A stretch of 64,000 nucleotides of DNA, taken from the NCBI GenBank assembly GCA_019694165.1, contig JAIBCL010000001.1, forward strand, positions 434,001 through 498,000, written 5' to 3'. The position numbers and the translations under genes were made by a program. Below, piece by piece: positions 9,553 to 22,401 of the stretch. Below the pieces are notes generated by a model, which did not search any database, was not told the origin of the DNA, and was given only the letters and a program-made list of their open reading frames with translations. Position 1 is the first letter of the stretch; each line of letters begins with the position of its first letter. Source of the stretch: Verrucomicrobiaceae bacterium (GTDB lineage Bacteria > Verrucomicrobiota > Verrucomicrobiia > Verrucomicrobiales > Verrucomicrobiaceae).

Positions 9553-10629
9553 ATGCGCCACTCCATCATTCCGCTGCTTCTCGCCTTCACCGCGGCCACC
9601 CTTCATGCCCAGACCACCGCAGAACCGGCGACTTCAAAAAACAACGAGCGCCTGCGCAAGGGGCTGGCCGCCTATCCCGAGGCCGACACCAACAAGGACG
9701 GCGTGCTCACGATGGAAGAAGGACTCGCCTTCCTCGCGAAGATGAAGAAGAAGACCGCCGCGCCAGAGGCAAAAAAAACCGTCGGCGGGCCCGCGCCCAC
9801 TTTTGCCGACGTGGCCTACGGGCCGCACGAGCGGAACAAGCTCGACTTCTGGAAGGCGAAGGCCGACAAGCCCGCGCCCGTCGTGGTCTTCATTCACGGC
9901 GGCGGCTTCGTGGCCGGGGATAAATCGCGCTGGCAGGGCACGCCGGAGTTGAAGCAGCTTCTCGACAAAGGCGTTTCATGTGCCGCCATCAACTACCGCT
10001 ACCTCACGCAGGCCCCCGTGCAGGACATCCTGCACGATGCGGCGCACGCCGTGCAATTCGTCCGCTCCAAGGGCAGCGAGTGGAACATCGACAAGACACG
10101 CATCGCCGCCCAGGGCGGCTCGGCGGGCGCCGGCACCTCGCTCTGGCTGGCCACGCGCGACGATCTCGCCGATGCGACGGCGAGCGATCCCGTGCTGCGC
10201 GAGTCCTCCCGCGTCTGTGCGGCCGTGATCAATTCCACCCAGGCCACCTACGACCTCACGCGCTGGGAGAGCTTCCTCGGGCCGGCGAACCCCGCATGGT
10301 TCAAGAGCCCCGACGAAGGTGCGCTCTTCTACGGGTTCAAGAAGCTCGATGATCTGCAGACTCAGGCCGCCAAGGTTGTGCTGCACGAGTGCGACATGTT
10401 GAGCTGGATCAGCAAGGAAGACGCCCCCATCCTCTGCACCACCGGCCAGCCCGACGGCCCCATCCAAAACCGCGGTCAGTGGCTGCACCATCCGAAGCAT
10501 GCCCGCGAAGTGAAGAAATGCTGCGATGCATGCGCCGTCGAATGCACGATCATCGCCGACGGTGCAGCCAAGGGCGAGAATCCCGCCCTGCACTTCCTGC
10601 TCACCCACCTGCAAGCAGCGGGTGAGTGA
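9553..10629 (+). CDS. Secreted alpha/beta hydrolase (carboxylesterase/BD-FAE-like)
   Basis: A 358-aa protein starting at the ATG that yields a clear signal peptide (MRHSIIPLLLAFTAATLHAQ). An EF-hand-like calcium loop (DTNKDGVLTMEE, residues 45-56) comes first, as often seen in secreted planctomycete/verrucomicrobial enzymes. The catalytic domain follows: oxyanion motif HGGGF, then the nucleophile elbow GGSAGAG with Ser190. The C-terminal HFLLTHL supplies a probable catalytic His. The family hydrolyses carboxylic esters; a role in deacylating polysaccharides is inferred from its secretion and the carbohydrate-related neighbours. It is followed by a terminator-like hairpin. Confidence 0.85.
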   Translation: MRHSIIPLLLAFTAATLHAQTTAEPATSKNNERLRKGLAAYPEADTNKDGVLTMEEGLAFLAKMKKKTAAPEAKKTVGGPAPTFADVAYGPHERNKLDFWKAKADKPAPVVVFIHGGGFVAGDKSRWQGTPELKQLLDKGVSCAAINYRYLTQAPVQDILHDAAHAVQFVRSKGSEWNIDKTRIAAQGGSAGAGTSLWLATRDDLADATASDPVLRESSRVCAAVINSTQATYDLTRWESFLGPANPAWFKSPDEGALFYGFKKLDDLQTQAAKVVLHECDMLSWISKEDAPILCTTGQPDGPIQNRGQWLHHPKHAREVKKCCDACAVECTIIADGAAKGENPALHFLLTHLQAAGE

Positions 10630-10647
10630 GCGAGGGGTGCCTCCACG

Positions 10648-10680
10648 CGCCTTCCTGATTTCAGGCAGGCGGAAGTTTTT
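10648..10680 (+). terminator. Intrinsic-terminator-like hairpin
   Basis: A 10-bp stem with one mismatch (10648-10657 pairing with 10662-10671, ATTT loop) is followed by GAAGTTTTT. It lies 18 bp after the hydrolase stop codon and before the patatin gene, so it probably ends the upstream transcript. Confidence 0.55.
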
Positions 10681-10740
10681 GGGATTGTGCCGAGCAGGGC
10701 GGTTCCGCTACGCTCGTGCAAACAAGCAACACCAATCCCC

Positions 10741-13700
10741 ATGGACGATTCTCCCGAACCGAACGCGCCATCACCGCCCAACGGCAAACCGAGGCGCGAG
10801 CCGCTGAAAAAACCCTTCCGCGTGCTGGCATTTCCCGGCGGCGGCATGGATACAGCCATGCAACTCGGCGTGATCCACGCCTTTCTCGTCGCGAGGCGCC
10901 GCGCGCCTGACATGGCGGCAGGTATCTCGGCGGGCGCCATTCACGCGGCCGCGCTGGCCGAAGTGCTGCAGACCACGAGCACAAAGGGTGACGACGAAGC
11001 CGACGTTCTGCGCGTGGCGCGCTTCCGCGAATTCCTCGAAGGCTTCCGCAATGCGCCGGCCACGGTCTTCAAGGGGTTCCTCCCTGATCCGCTGGAGACG
11101 AACGCCGCCTTCGCGCTGAAGGCGGTGGAATTGCCGCGGCACTTCGATGATGAACGCGCGGCCCGCGTGGAATCCGTCGAGGTGCGTACCGGCCTCATCC
11201 GCCTGTTGAACCATCTGTTCCGCGTCAGCCTGTCGGTGAGGACGCTCACCCGCATGATCCGCGTGTGGCTGGGATGGAAGGCCGCCGGCGAGATGTGCGC
11301 GATGAAAAAATGGCGGACGCGCGTGAGCCTCGCCATGCGCGGGTGGTGGCTGGTGGCGTCGAATGCGCTGGCGCTCTCGCTGCCCGTCAGCCGCGTGGTG
11401 CGTGTGGAGTGGAGCCGCTTCGTCGGTGGCAAGTCGAAGGACGGCGCGTCCGTGGAAGCCGCCAAGATCATCTTCAACGAAGGCGGTTGGTGGCGCTGGC
11501 TTTGGGACCGCATCTGCTGGTTCGAGGTTGGCCTGGTGCCGTTGCTGTTCTTGCTGCTCTTGCTGCCGCTGCTGGCAGTCTGGCTGCTGACCGGATGGGC
11601 GGATGGAGTCGCGCCATTCGCACACGGGGGATGGCACGCGCTCTCGTCGCATTGGGAGGGCTTGGTTCTGCTTGCCCTCATCGGTCCCGGAGCACTCGTG
11701 GTTGGTGTTGTGTTGGAGTCGTTGGGTGTGAGGGGCGTGATCTGGCTCTTGCGGCGATGGAAGATGCGGCGCGTGGCCGGGTGGTTTGACCGCTGGTTTC
11801 CGCATGTCGGCGGTGTGCTCGATCATCTGCTCGAGAGCTACCGAATCCGCTCCGACCTCGGCGACGCGTATCCATTGAAGGAGGAATTCGTCCGGCTCTT
11901 CGATCCCGCCTACCACGGTGAGTTCAACTTCGACGAGAGCGTCCGGCGCGCGATCAAGGGCAGCGAGGCGGTCAAGGGGAAGCCCAGGCGCAAGCAACTG
12001 CTCCGCTATGCGGACGACGAGCACGGTGCCGCCGCGGTGCATGTGGCCGTCCTCGCCGCGAACATCCGCACGGGCAGGCTGGAAGCCGTGCGACAGGCCG
12101 CAAGCGTGGTGGACGGCCTCATGGCCGCGAGCGCCGTGGTGCCATTCTTCAAGGCGCAGAGAATCCCCCCGGCCGATGAGAGGCCGACGCGGCGGTGCGG
12201 CCTATGGCCCTTCTTCAAGGTACAGAAGATCAGGGCCGCAGGTCGCGCTGCCGTTTACATCGACGGCATGAATGTGTCGAACGATCCGATCACGCCCGCC
12301 TTCGACGAGGCACGTAAAGTCATGGCGGCATGGAATGCGCAGGAGCAGGTGCCCTACGATCATGTGCGCTGCATATCACTGCCCCTGCTGCCGGTGGACA
12401 AGGAAGAACTGCCGGATGAGCGCCACCAGGGCGACTACACCGGCTGGCTGGATGTGGTCGTGCGCTCGCTCAACCTGATGCGCTTCCAGGGCGTGCTGAA
12501 CGACACCAGCCTCGTGCGCGCGATGAACCGCGCGCTCGGCGGCCGGAGCGTGGCCGTGAAGAACGGTGGTCACGCGCGTACGTTCTGCCCCGCCACGGTG
12601 TGCATGGTCACGCCCGAGCAGCCGCTCGATGTAAATCAGCGGCTGGCGATGGCCGGCACCGTGGCGGAAAAGCGACGGCTGGTGGATGAGGCCGCCGCCG
12701 AAGGCTGCCGCGCGATGATCGAGCGCTGGGTGGCCGATGCGCTCGAAGATGGCGATGATCGCGACGACTGGCCCTCGCATTTCAGCACGGACGGCACGAG
12801 CCTGCGCGAGGCGGTGGCTGCCGTGCGCGGTGCGCAGGAAATCACGGTCAGTCCAGATGGCGAGGAGTTCGTATCGTGCGCAAAGCTGCTCGCGGCCTGG
12901 GTCGTTGCGAAGTCTTTGCCCGGAGCGGCTCCAGCAGGGGCGGGCAGCACCCACACGCCTGGTCCCAGAGTGCCCGATCTCTGCGAGCACTGCGCGGCGC
13001 GCTCATCGGCCGCGGGCACGACAGCGTGCGGAGCGGACGCCGGCGGGCAGCGCTTCAAGCAGATGATCCGCCTGCCAAAGCCGGCGAAGGACAAAGAGCA
13101 CGAGAAAGAGACGGCGTCGAAGGATGCGCCGGAGGCCGACAAGCAGCCGGCGCCGGAGGATGAACCGAAGGTCGTGTTCCTCTTCAGCGGCGGCGTGTTC
13201 CGCGGCGTGTTTCAGGTGGGCTTTGCCAATGCGGTGAGCGAGCTGGGCATCCGGCCCGACGTGGTTGCGGGCGCTTCCGTGGGCACCATCATGGGCGCAC
13301 TCGTCGGCCGGGTCTTCCAGGAACCGGACGGACTGGACCTCGCCGCGCGGCAGATGCAGATGCGACGGCTGGCCGCCACTTTCCTTACCATCGACCGCTT
13401 CGTCCTCACCGATCGCTTCGCGGACTTCGTGCGCCATTTCTCCATCCACGCCGCCGCCGCCGACTTCTCGCTGCGCGACATCGACCGGCTCTTCCGGCGC
13501 TTCGACGCGGACACCAACGCCGCCTTCAGCCGGCGCGCGCGGCGCGTGTGCGCGGGCATCGAGCGGCTCTTCTACGTCAGCCCCTTCGAGCTGATGGAGC
13601 TGACGCGCGCCTTCCGATCCGGAAACTGGCCCGAGGCCGTGCGCCTCCTAGAACTGCGCCTCCAGGAGATGATGGAGCGCTACGGTGTCAGCCTCGAGGT

Positions 13701-14820
13701 GCTCGGCGCCGAGCCGCTGCGCCAGCTCATCGACGGCTTCGTATTTCACGCTGACAAAAAGGGGAAAACCGACGGCAAAACGAAAACTGACGACAATCCA
13801 GAGGCATCTGCGCGGCTCGATTTCTTCACCGGCAGCGCGCCCTTCCACATCATGGGCACGACGACGAACCTCACACGCGGCCGGCTCGAAATCCTACGCG
13901 AGTCGAATCGCAAGGAAGACCCGCGCCTAACGGAGAGCCTGCTGGCCAGCAGCGCGTTTCCCGCCGTCTTCCGCCCGCGCTGGTCATGGGAAGTGTATCG
14001 AAAGCCCGAGGGCGTGGCGCAGTTTGCCGACGGCGGCATGATGGACAATCTGCCGCTCGATGCCGTGGTGAAATACCTCTGGGAAAAGGACGACGTGGCA
14101 AAACGGCCGGCAGTACCGCATCTTATCCTCACCGCCACGCTGGAGACCATCAAAGAAGACTGGACTCGACGGCAACACCTCGACGACATCGGCTGGCTTG
14201 AGGCCGCCGCGCGCGCCAAACAACTGTCGTACAACGGCAAGATCGAAAAATTCCAGAAGGCCCAGCGGCTCATCCGCGAGATCATCAAGCAGCGCGAGGC
14301 CGGCGGAGACAAGGATCAACCGCCGGGCGTGGGGGAGCTGCCGCTGAATCTCGACGTCCTCGCAGTGAAGCCCCGCTGGCTCTGTGGCACGTTTGCATTT
14401 CACCCTATGCTTGGATTCAGCCGGAAGAAGCAGGCGGCCAGCATCGCCCACGGGTGTGCATCGACCATGTGCGCGGTGGCACATCATTTTGCGGAAGGGA
14501 ACAAGGATCATGGGCCTGAACATGAAGCGCTGACAAAATGGGCGGAAAGCAAGAAGATCGAACTCGATCAACTTCCCAAGTGTGACTTTGACCAGAAGGC
14601 AGGCGCTCCGAAGGTGCAGCCCGCCAAGCTGTCGCAGGACGAGCAGCGGCAAGGTGCCTGCTGGTTCCGGTGCTCCTCCGCAGGCACCGCCGAGCGGCCA
14701 GTTTGTCCCTTTCACTCGGCGAGTCCTGCCGCCCGGACGGATCCATCAACTAACAGCGACCTCCAACAGATCTACGTCGCCTGCGGCCGGCGGGAAACGC
14801 ACGAGACGGACGGCGTGTGA
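10741..14820 (+). CDS. Tandem double-patatin phospholipase-like membrane protein
   Basis: A 1359-aa protein carrying two patatin-like domains. Domain 1 starts with FPGGGMDTAMQLGV and has nucleophile Ser63 in GISAG; its catalytic Asp is probably Asp508 in YIDGMN, a weak DGG/DGA equivalent. Two hydrophobic segments lie inside it (about 265-288 and 308-330). Domain 2 starts near residue 813 with FSGGVFRGVFQVG, has nucleophile Ser846 in GASVG and catalytic Asp1097 in FADGGMMDN. A charged linker rich in Glu/Lys and a Cys-containing patch (CEHCAA) separate them. Patatins are Ser-Asp dyad lipid acyl hydrolases. Domain 2 looks fully active; domain 1 may be altered. Start at 10741 (MDDSPEPN) is favoured because the upstream extension overlaps a terminator-rich spacer. 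No signal peptide is visible. Confidence 0.82.
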   Translation: MDDSPEPNAPSPPNGKPRREPLKKPFRVLAFPGGGMDTAMQLGVIHAFLVARRRAPDMAAGISAGAIHAAALAEVLQTTSTKGDDEADVLRVARFREFLEGFRNAPATVFKGFLPDPLETNAAFALKAVELPRHFDDERAARVESVEVRTGLIRLLNHLFRVSLSVRTLTRMIRVWLGWKAAGEMCAMKKWRTRVSLAMRGWWLVASNALALSLPVSRVVRVEWSRFVGGKSKDGASVEAAKIIFNEGGWWRWLWDRICWFEVGLVPLLFLLLLLPLLAVWLLTGWADGVAPFAHGGWHALSSHWEGLVLLALIGPGALVVGVVLESLGVRGVIWLLRRWKMRRVAGWFDRWFPHVGGVLDHLLESYRIRSDLGDAYPLKEEFVRLFDPAYHGEFNFDESVRRAIKGSEAVKGKPRRKQLLRYADDEHGAAAVHVAVLAANIRTGRLEAVRQAASVVDGLMAASAVVPFFKAQRIPPADERPTRRCGLWPFFKVQKIRAAGRAAVYIDGMNVSNDPITPAFDEARKVMAAWNAQEQVPYDHVRCISLPLLPVDKEELPDERHQGDYTGWLDVVVRSLNLMRFQGVLNDTSLVRAMNRALGGRSVAVKNGGHARTFCPATVCMVTPEQPLDVNQRLAMAGTVAEKRRLVDEAAAEGCRAMIERWVADALEDGDDRDDWPSHFSTDGTSLREAVAAVRGAQEITVSPDGEEFVSCAKLLAAWVVAKSLPGAAPAGAGSTHTPGPRVPDLCEHCAARSSAAGTTACGADAGGQRFKQMIRLPKPAKDKEHEKETASKDAPEADKQPAPEDEPKVVFLFSGGVFRGVFQVGFANAVSELGIRPDVVAGASVGTIMGALVGRVFQEPDGLDLAARQMQMRRLAATFLTIDRFVLTDRFADFVRHFSIHAAAADFSLRDIDRLFRRFDADTNAAFSRRARRVCAGIERLFYVSPFELMELTRAFRSGNWPEAVRLLELRLQEMMERYGVSLEVLGAEPLRQLIDGFVFHADKKGKTDGKTKTDDNPEASARLDFFTGSAPFHIMGTTTNLTRGRLEILRESNRKEDPRLTESLLASSAFPAVFRPRWSWEVYRKPEGVAQFADGGMMDNLPLDAVVKYLWEKDDVAKRPAVPHLILTATLETIKEDWTRRQHLDDIGWLEAAARAKQLSYNGKIEKFQKAQRLIREIIKQREAGGDKDQPPGVGELPLNLDVLAVKPRWLCGTFAFHPMLGFSRKKQAASIAHGCASTMCAVAHHFAEGNKDHGPEHEALTKWAESKKIELDQLPKCDFDQKAGAPKVQPAKLSQDEQRQGACWFRCSSAGTAERPVCPFHSASPAARTDPSTNSDLQQIYVACGRRETHETDGV

Positions 14821-15070
14821 CCGCGATCAGAGCCGCGAGCGGCAGATGATCTCGCGATCATTTCGCGCGAAGACGCAGCCATGCGGGGAGAACGGGGCTA
14901 CCGAAACCGCGTCAGGCGCTCCGTTGAGACGTGCTGTTCGAACGCTTCGTTCGCTCTGCGCCACGGAGCGGCCGGGCAGAAAGCACCGTTCCCCTTCGTT
15001 CTCGCGTCGCCTGATCCCGGTCTCACCTTTCTCACTTCACGGTGCTGTTCGATGTGGGTGCCTGCTTGAA

Positions 15071-18000
15071 TCACGGCACGACCACCTCAGTCATGGAGCC
15101 GTCGGTGTTGGTGACGAAGACGATCAAGCGGCCGGAGCCGTCGATCACTGGCTGCTCCCATCGGCGGTCCGTCGTGTTCGAGCCGGGTAAATCGACGTTG
15201 GCAATGGTCTTCACGCCTTGCGACGTTGTGATCGTGGAGCCGGTGCGCAGCACGAGCTTGAGCGTGCCGCCACTGGCGGCGCAGCGCCACACGCCCTTGT
15301 TGTTGCCGGCTGCCGTGCCGCCGCCGGTGACCGTGCCGAGAAACGCCATCTGCTCCACGCCGCCGACGACGGGCAGGTCAAAGCTGGCAAAATTCGCTCC
15401 GGCGGGCATGTCGGGTGCGGCGTCGCCGATTTTGGTGACGAGCTTCATCGTGCCGCTGAGATCGCTGTAGATGGCATGCACGTCACCGTCGGCCACGGAA
15501 CTGGTGCCGTTGCCATTCACATCAAGCCAGCCTTTCCACGCGCCGCGCCCCGTGGCGTTGGTCAGCCAACTGTGCCAGAGATTGCCGACGAGTGCGCCCG
15601 CTGGCAGGCCGAGGCCAGGGCGAGCGGTGTTGTCGTCGCCAGCGCGGAGAATGCAATTGAACCCGCCCGCGGTGGTGCCGCGCCAGATGCCGTCGCCCTT
15701 CAGGCCGCTGGTGTTGTCGCCATTGCTGTTCAAGAAGCCGCGGAAGCTGATGAGGCCGCCGCTGCCGATGGATGGAGACTTGATGCTTTTGAAGGTCGCG
15801 CCGCCGGTGCCGGGGGCGGTGTCGCCAGTGGCTGCGCTGCCGGCGATGAATGCCTTGACGGGTGCGCCGCCTGCAGCGGGCTGGAACCAGATGCTCTCGC
15901 GGTTGTTTTTTGAGAGTGCCACGAAACACAGGTTGCCCGTGTCATCCATGCGCAGCGAGTCGGTGTAGCTGCCCGCCAGATTGCCAAACAACTCGCCCGC
16001 GACGCCCGGCATGGCCGTGCTCTCCCGCGCCACCACGCCGACGGCGGTGACCGTTGGACTTGCGATGCTGGCCCGCAGGATCGCGGTGTCAGTGGTGCCG
16101 TTTTTCATCGTCACGCAAAATGCAGCCTCGCCCGTGCTCGCGCCCGTGTGAGCCGTGGCAAAGCAGCCGCTGGCGAAGGCGCCAATCTGCGCGCCGCCGA
16201 GCCCAGGGATGGCATCGCCCTCACGCATGAGGATGCCGATGCCGGTGCCGCCGAGTTCGCTCCACAAGCCCGTGTCGTCATTTGTTGTCACTCCGGGCGA
16301 ACCGCTTCCAATGCGAAGCGAGGCGAGGAAGGTCACTTCACCGCTGTCGTTGATGGCGGGAGTTTGCGGCAGCACGTCGTAGAGCGCGTTGCCGGCCTCG
16401 GGCGCGGTGTTTCCGCTGCGCGCGAGCAGGGAGACACTTCCACCGCCTTGTTTCCACAGGCCCATGAATGTGTTCGGCGAAAGCGTGACGCCGCCTGTGC
16501 CGACGAGAAGCTGTGCCGGGAAGACGACGTGGCCATTCTCGCCGAGGAAGCCGCCCCGCTTGAGCAGATCGTACTTCGTGCCGTCGTTCGCTCCGGCACC
16601 GTCTGGCGCGAACTCGCCGGAGATGGCGCTGCCGAGCGCCGTGGTCACCGGGCCGATCGGCGGCGACGGCATCGTGGCGCTCCACAATTCGAAAATGTCA
16701 TTGGTGACTTGGTCGGCGATGTAAACGGCACGCGCACCGTTTGCGCTGACGTGAAAACCCTTGGCTGCGGTGATAGAGGGGATGTTGCCGCCGGCGACAA
16801 AGGGATCGTTCAGCTTGAACTGCGCGTCACTCGCATCGATGCGGCGCGTGTAGAGTTCGAAGGTGCTGGTCGAGTCCGCATTCGCGCGCCACACGATGCG
16901 CAGGCCGTCTGCGGTCGGCTCGGGTATCGCGTTGATCGAGCTGCCGGCGGCGAGGGGATTGTTGACCTTCACCTGCGTGCCGCTGCCGTCGGCGGGACGG
17001 CTGTAAAGTTCGACCGCCGTGTCGATGTCGGCGTCCGCCATCCAATAGACGCGGCTGGAGTCGGCGGTGAAGTGGAATTCATTCAACACGTTGCCGCCCG
17101 CGACCATGGCATTGTTCAGCTTCACCTGCGTGCCGGAGCCGTCGATGGCGCGCGTGTAGATTTCCACCACGCCGTCGGTGTTCGCGTCCGCATTCCAGAC
17201 GACGCGCGCGGAGTTCGGGCTGATCTCGAGGAATCCCGTGGCGCTGCCGCCGGTCACCATCGGATCGTTGATGAGAACCTCCGTGCCGCTGCCGTCGATC
17301 GGCCGGCTGAAAAGCTGGGTCACGCCGGCGAAGGTCTTCACATAAACCACGCGCAACGAGTCGGCGCTGATCAGCGGCCCGGGGCCCACAAATGAGCCCG
17401 GCACCAGCGGGCCGCTGAGAGTAGCCTGCGCGCCGCTGCCGTCGATGGCGCGACTGAAGAGGTCGTCCTTGTTGTTGATGGTTGCGTCCGCCGTCCACAC
17501 CACGCGCGCCGAGTCCGGGCTGATCTTGACGCGTGTGCCCGCAGCTGCGCCCGCATTGGTGAACGGATCATTGAGCTTCACCTGGGCGCCGCTGCCGTCG
17601 ATGGCGCGGCTGTAAACCTCGCCCACGTTGTCCGTGTCCGCGTCCGCCACCCACACGACACGCGCGGAGTTTGGCGAAATCTGGAAAAAGAAGTTCGCCG
17701 AGCCGGCGGCGATCATGGGATCGTTGAGCTTCACCTCGGCGGCGCTGCCGTCGATGAGGCGGCTGAACATCTCGCGCTGGTTGAATACGTCCGGGTCACC
17801 GAGCCAGACCACGCGCGTGGAGTCCCGGCTGATTTCAAACGACAGGACGCTCCCTCCGGCGGCCACCACGGCGTGGTTCAGCTTCACCTGGGCAGCGCTG
17901 CCGTCGATGGCACGGCTGTAGAGTTCGCGAGTGTTGTCCACTTCGGCATCCGCGCGCCACACGACGCGCTGTGAATCGGGACTGATTTTGAATTCCGTGA

Positions 18001-18289
18001 TGTCCCCGCCGGTCACCATCGGGGCATTCAGCTTCACCGTGGAGCCGCTGCCGTCGATGGCGCGGCTGTAGAGTTCAAAGACCTCGTCGGAGTCCGCGTC
18101 GGCGACCCACACCACCCGGGTGGAGTCCGGGCTGATCTGGAAGTCGAATACATCGCCGTTGAGCACGAGGTTGTCATTGATCCGCACGGCGGCGTGAGTG
18201 CGTGCGTGGGCGGAAAAGAAGATCACCGGCAGCAAGATGCCGGGAGAGATGGCGGATCGGATGAGACCGAAGAAGGTGTTTGTTTTCAT
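15071..18289 (-). CDS. Secreted protein with ten TolB-like propeller repeats plus a repetitive C-terminal half
   Basis: A 1072-aa protein starting at 18289 (MKTNTFFGLIRS), with a hydrophobic signal segment ending AHARTHA. The open frame runs further upstream, but that part is antisense to mcsB. About ten repeats of roughly 48 residues follow, each with a core like SPDSxRVVWxADAD, then ELYSRxIDGSG and xVKLNxP. This is typical of TolB/WD40-like PD40 propeller units. The second half (about 545-1072) has looser repeats of GLWxxxG and LLARxG type found in large secreted verrucomicrobial and planctomycete proteins. No enzyme motif is seen. A surface or periplasmic binding role is likely but unproven. 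The DNA repeats at 16800-18150 are therefore coding. Confidence 0.8.
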   Translation of the reverse strand: MKTNTFFGLIRSAISPGILLPVIFFSAHARTHAAVRINDNLVLNGDVFDFQISPDSTRVVWVADADSDEVFELYSRAIDGSGSTVKLNAPMVTGGDITEFKISPDSQRVVWRADAEVDNTRELYSRAIDGSAAQVKLNHAVVAAGGSVLSFEISRDSTRVVWLGDPDVFNQREMFSRLIDGSAAEVKLNDPMIAAGSANFFFQISPNSARVVWVADADTDNVGEVYSRAIDGSGAQVKLNDPFTNAGAAAGTRVKISPDSARVVWTADATINNKDDLFSRAIDGSGAQATLSGPLVPGSFVGPGPLISADSLRVVYVKTFAGVTQLFSRPIDGSGTEVLINDPMVTGGSATGFLEISPNSARVVWNADANTDGVVEIYTRAIDGSGTQVKLNNAMVAGGNVLNEFHFTADSSRVYWMADADIDTAVELYSRPADGSGTQVKVNNPLAAGSSINAIPEPTADGLRIVWRANADSTSTFELYTRRIDASDAQFKLNDPFVAGGNIPSITAAKGFHVSANGARAVYIADQVTNDIFELWSATMPSPPIGPVTTALGSAISGEFAPDGAGANDGTKYDLLKRGGFLGENGHVVFPAQLLVGTGGVTLSPNTFMGLWKQGGGSVSLLARSGNTAPEAGNALYDVLPQTPAINDSGEVTFLASLRIGSGSPGVTTNDDTGLWSELGGTGIGILMREGDAIPGLGGAQIGAFASGCFATAHTGASTGEAAFCVTMKNGTTDTAILRASIASPTVTAVGVVARESTAMPGVAGELFGNLAGSYTDSLRMDDTGNLCFVALSKNNRESIWFQPAAGGAPVKAFIAGSAATGDTAPGTGGATFKSIKSPSIGSGGLISFRGFLNSNGDNTSGLKGDGIWRGTTAGGFNCILRAGDDNTARPGLGLPAGALVGNLWHSWLTNATGRGAWKGWLDVNGNGTSSVADGDVHAIYSDLSGTMKLVTKIGDAAPDMPAGANFASFDLPVVGGVEQMAFLGTVTGGGTAAGNNKGVWRCAASGGTLKLVLRTGSTITTSQGVKTIANVDLPGSNTTDRRWEQPVIDGSGRLIVFVTNTDGSMTEVVVP

Positions 18290-18610
18290 GGCGGAGTGGC
18301 GGGTTCGTATGGGGCGGTGCACCCGGTCCAGCGTCTCCAGGTAGTTTTCCCGGGACGCATGGAGCGTGCACGGAGGGAATTCCCCATCCGGAGGAAATGG
18401 TTCAGAAAAAAATCGCATCTGCCGCAGGCGCAGGCGGAGAAAGCGGGCGCGGCCGGGGACAATGCGTGTCTCCACGACGCTCGATGATCGCGGGGCGGAG
18501 GTGGAACTTCCCGCTTGCCCTCGCCGCATCTGCGCGCAGTACCCGGCGGCAATTTCAACTCGTATCCTGCTTTTGGAGTCACAACACGAGACCGAGCGAG
18601 AATCCCCGCC
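18290..18610. other. Divergent intergenic region
   Basis: This 321-bp spacer separates the minus-strand propeller gene from mcsB. It must hold promoters for both. I see no clear sigma-70 boxes, CIRCE element or CtsR-like operator ahead of mcsB, and no RNA gene. Confidence 0.4.
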
Positions 18611-19733
18611 ATGATGCGCTTCCACACACTCATCAAAAACCCCGCCGACTGGATGAAGGGCAGCGGCCCGCATTCTGACATCGTCATGACGAGCCGCGTG
18701 CGCCTTGCGCGGAACCTGCGCGGCCACCGGTTCCCCGGCTACAGCTCGGAGGAGTTGCGCGTGGCTCTGCTCAATGAAGTGCGCCCCGTGGTGGAATCGC
18801 TTCCTGAGATGAAGGACGGCTACAGCGAGGAGTACGGCACGCTCAGCAGGATCAAGAAGCAGGTCCTCGTGGAGCGCCACCTCATCAGCCGCGAGCACGC
18901 CGCCCGCTCGACCGGGTGCGCGGTGGCCGTGGACCGCAAGCAGAGCCTCTCCATCATGATCAATGAGGAGGATCACTTCCGCATCCAGGGCATCCGGCCC
19001 GGATTGAACCTGCGCAGCGCTTACGAACTCGTGGACCGCGCGGACACGGAGCTGGAGAGCCGGCTGCCGTATGCGTTCGACTCGCGGCTCGGCTATCTCA
19101 CCGCGTGCCCGACGAATCTCGGCACGGGCATGCGCGCCTCCGTGATGCTGCACCTGCCCGCGCTCGTGCTCACCGACCAGGTGAACCAGGTCATCAAGGC
19201 CGTGCACAAGATCGGTCTCGCCGTGCGCGGGCTGTATGGCGAGGGCACCGATGCGCTGGGCAATCTTTTCCAAATCTCCAACCAGCACACGCTCGGCGAG
19301 CGCGAGAGCGAGATCATCCTGCAGATCGAAAAGGTGATCGAGAAAGTGATCGCGTCCGAACAGGCCGCGCGTGTGAAATTGCGGGAGGACAATGCCACGA
19401 TGCTCCACGACCAGGTGGGCCGCGCGTTCGCCATCCTGCGCTACGCGCACATCCTCAGCTCAAAGGAGGCCCTGAACCTGCTCTCGATGCTGCGCCTCGG
19501 CGCGGACCTCGACATCATCCCGGGCTGTGACCGCAGCGTGCTCGACATCCTGCTGCTCGAGAACCAGCCGGCGCACCTTCAGCTCCAGGCGAAGCGCGAG
19601 CTGAGCGCCGAGGAGCGCGATGCACTGCGCGCTGAAATCACGCGCCAGCGTTTGCAATCAATCGAGGGTCCAAGTAACATAACGCGTCTCCAAAACCCCA
19701 ACCCCTCGGAGACCTCGAACCCGGAGCCATCTG

Positions 19734-19741
<8 letters not shown>
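18611..19741 (+). CDS. mcsB: Protein arginine kinase McsB (ATP:guanido phosphotransferase)
   Basis: A 376-aa kinase of the guanido-phosphotransferase fold that phosphorylates arginine side chains of proteins and tags them for ClpCP. TSRVRLARNLRGHRFPGY near the N-terminus and CPTNLGTGMRAS around residues 166-177 match the guanido kinase signature. The ATG at 18611 (MMRFHTLIKNPADWM) begins the domain; 18614 is an alternative. The stop codon overlaps the clpC start by 8 bp, giving a tight mcsB-clpC operon. In Firmicutes ctsR and mcsA precede mcsB; neither is present here, so activation by McsA is not evident. Confidence 0.93.
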
Positions 19742-22256
<2,515 letters not shown>

Positions 22257-22401
22257 TCCCTGCCAGGCTGTTGGCGCGAGATCAGATCTCGCGCATCATT
22301 TCACCCCACCGGTTCTCCGGGTTTTCAAACACGGCCAGCCGCGAGAAGCGCGGCCGCCACAGGTTTGCCAGCCATCCGTGCGGAACGGCTGCGCGCGCAG
22401 C

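Noticed and set aside
16800-18150. DNA tandem repeats as a non-coding satellite
   Set aside because: They encode regular TolB-like protein repeats in frame.
18290-19450. N-terminal extension of the propeller gene up to 19450
   Set aside because: It would overlap mcsB in antisense; the ATG at 18289 gives a good signal peptide.
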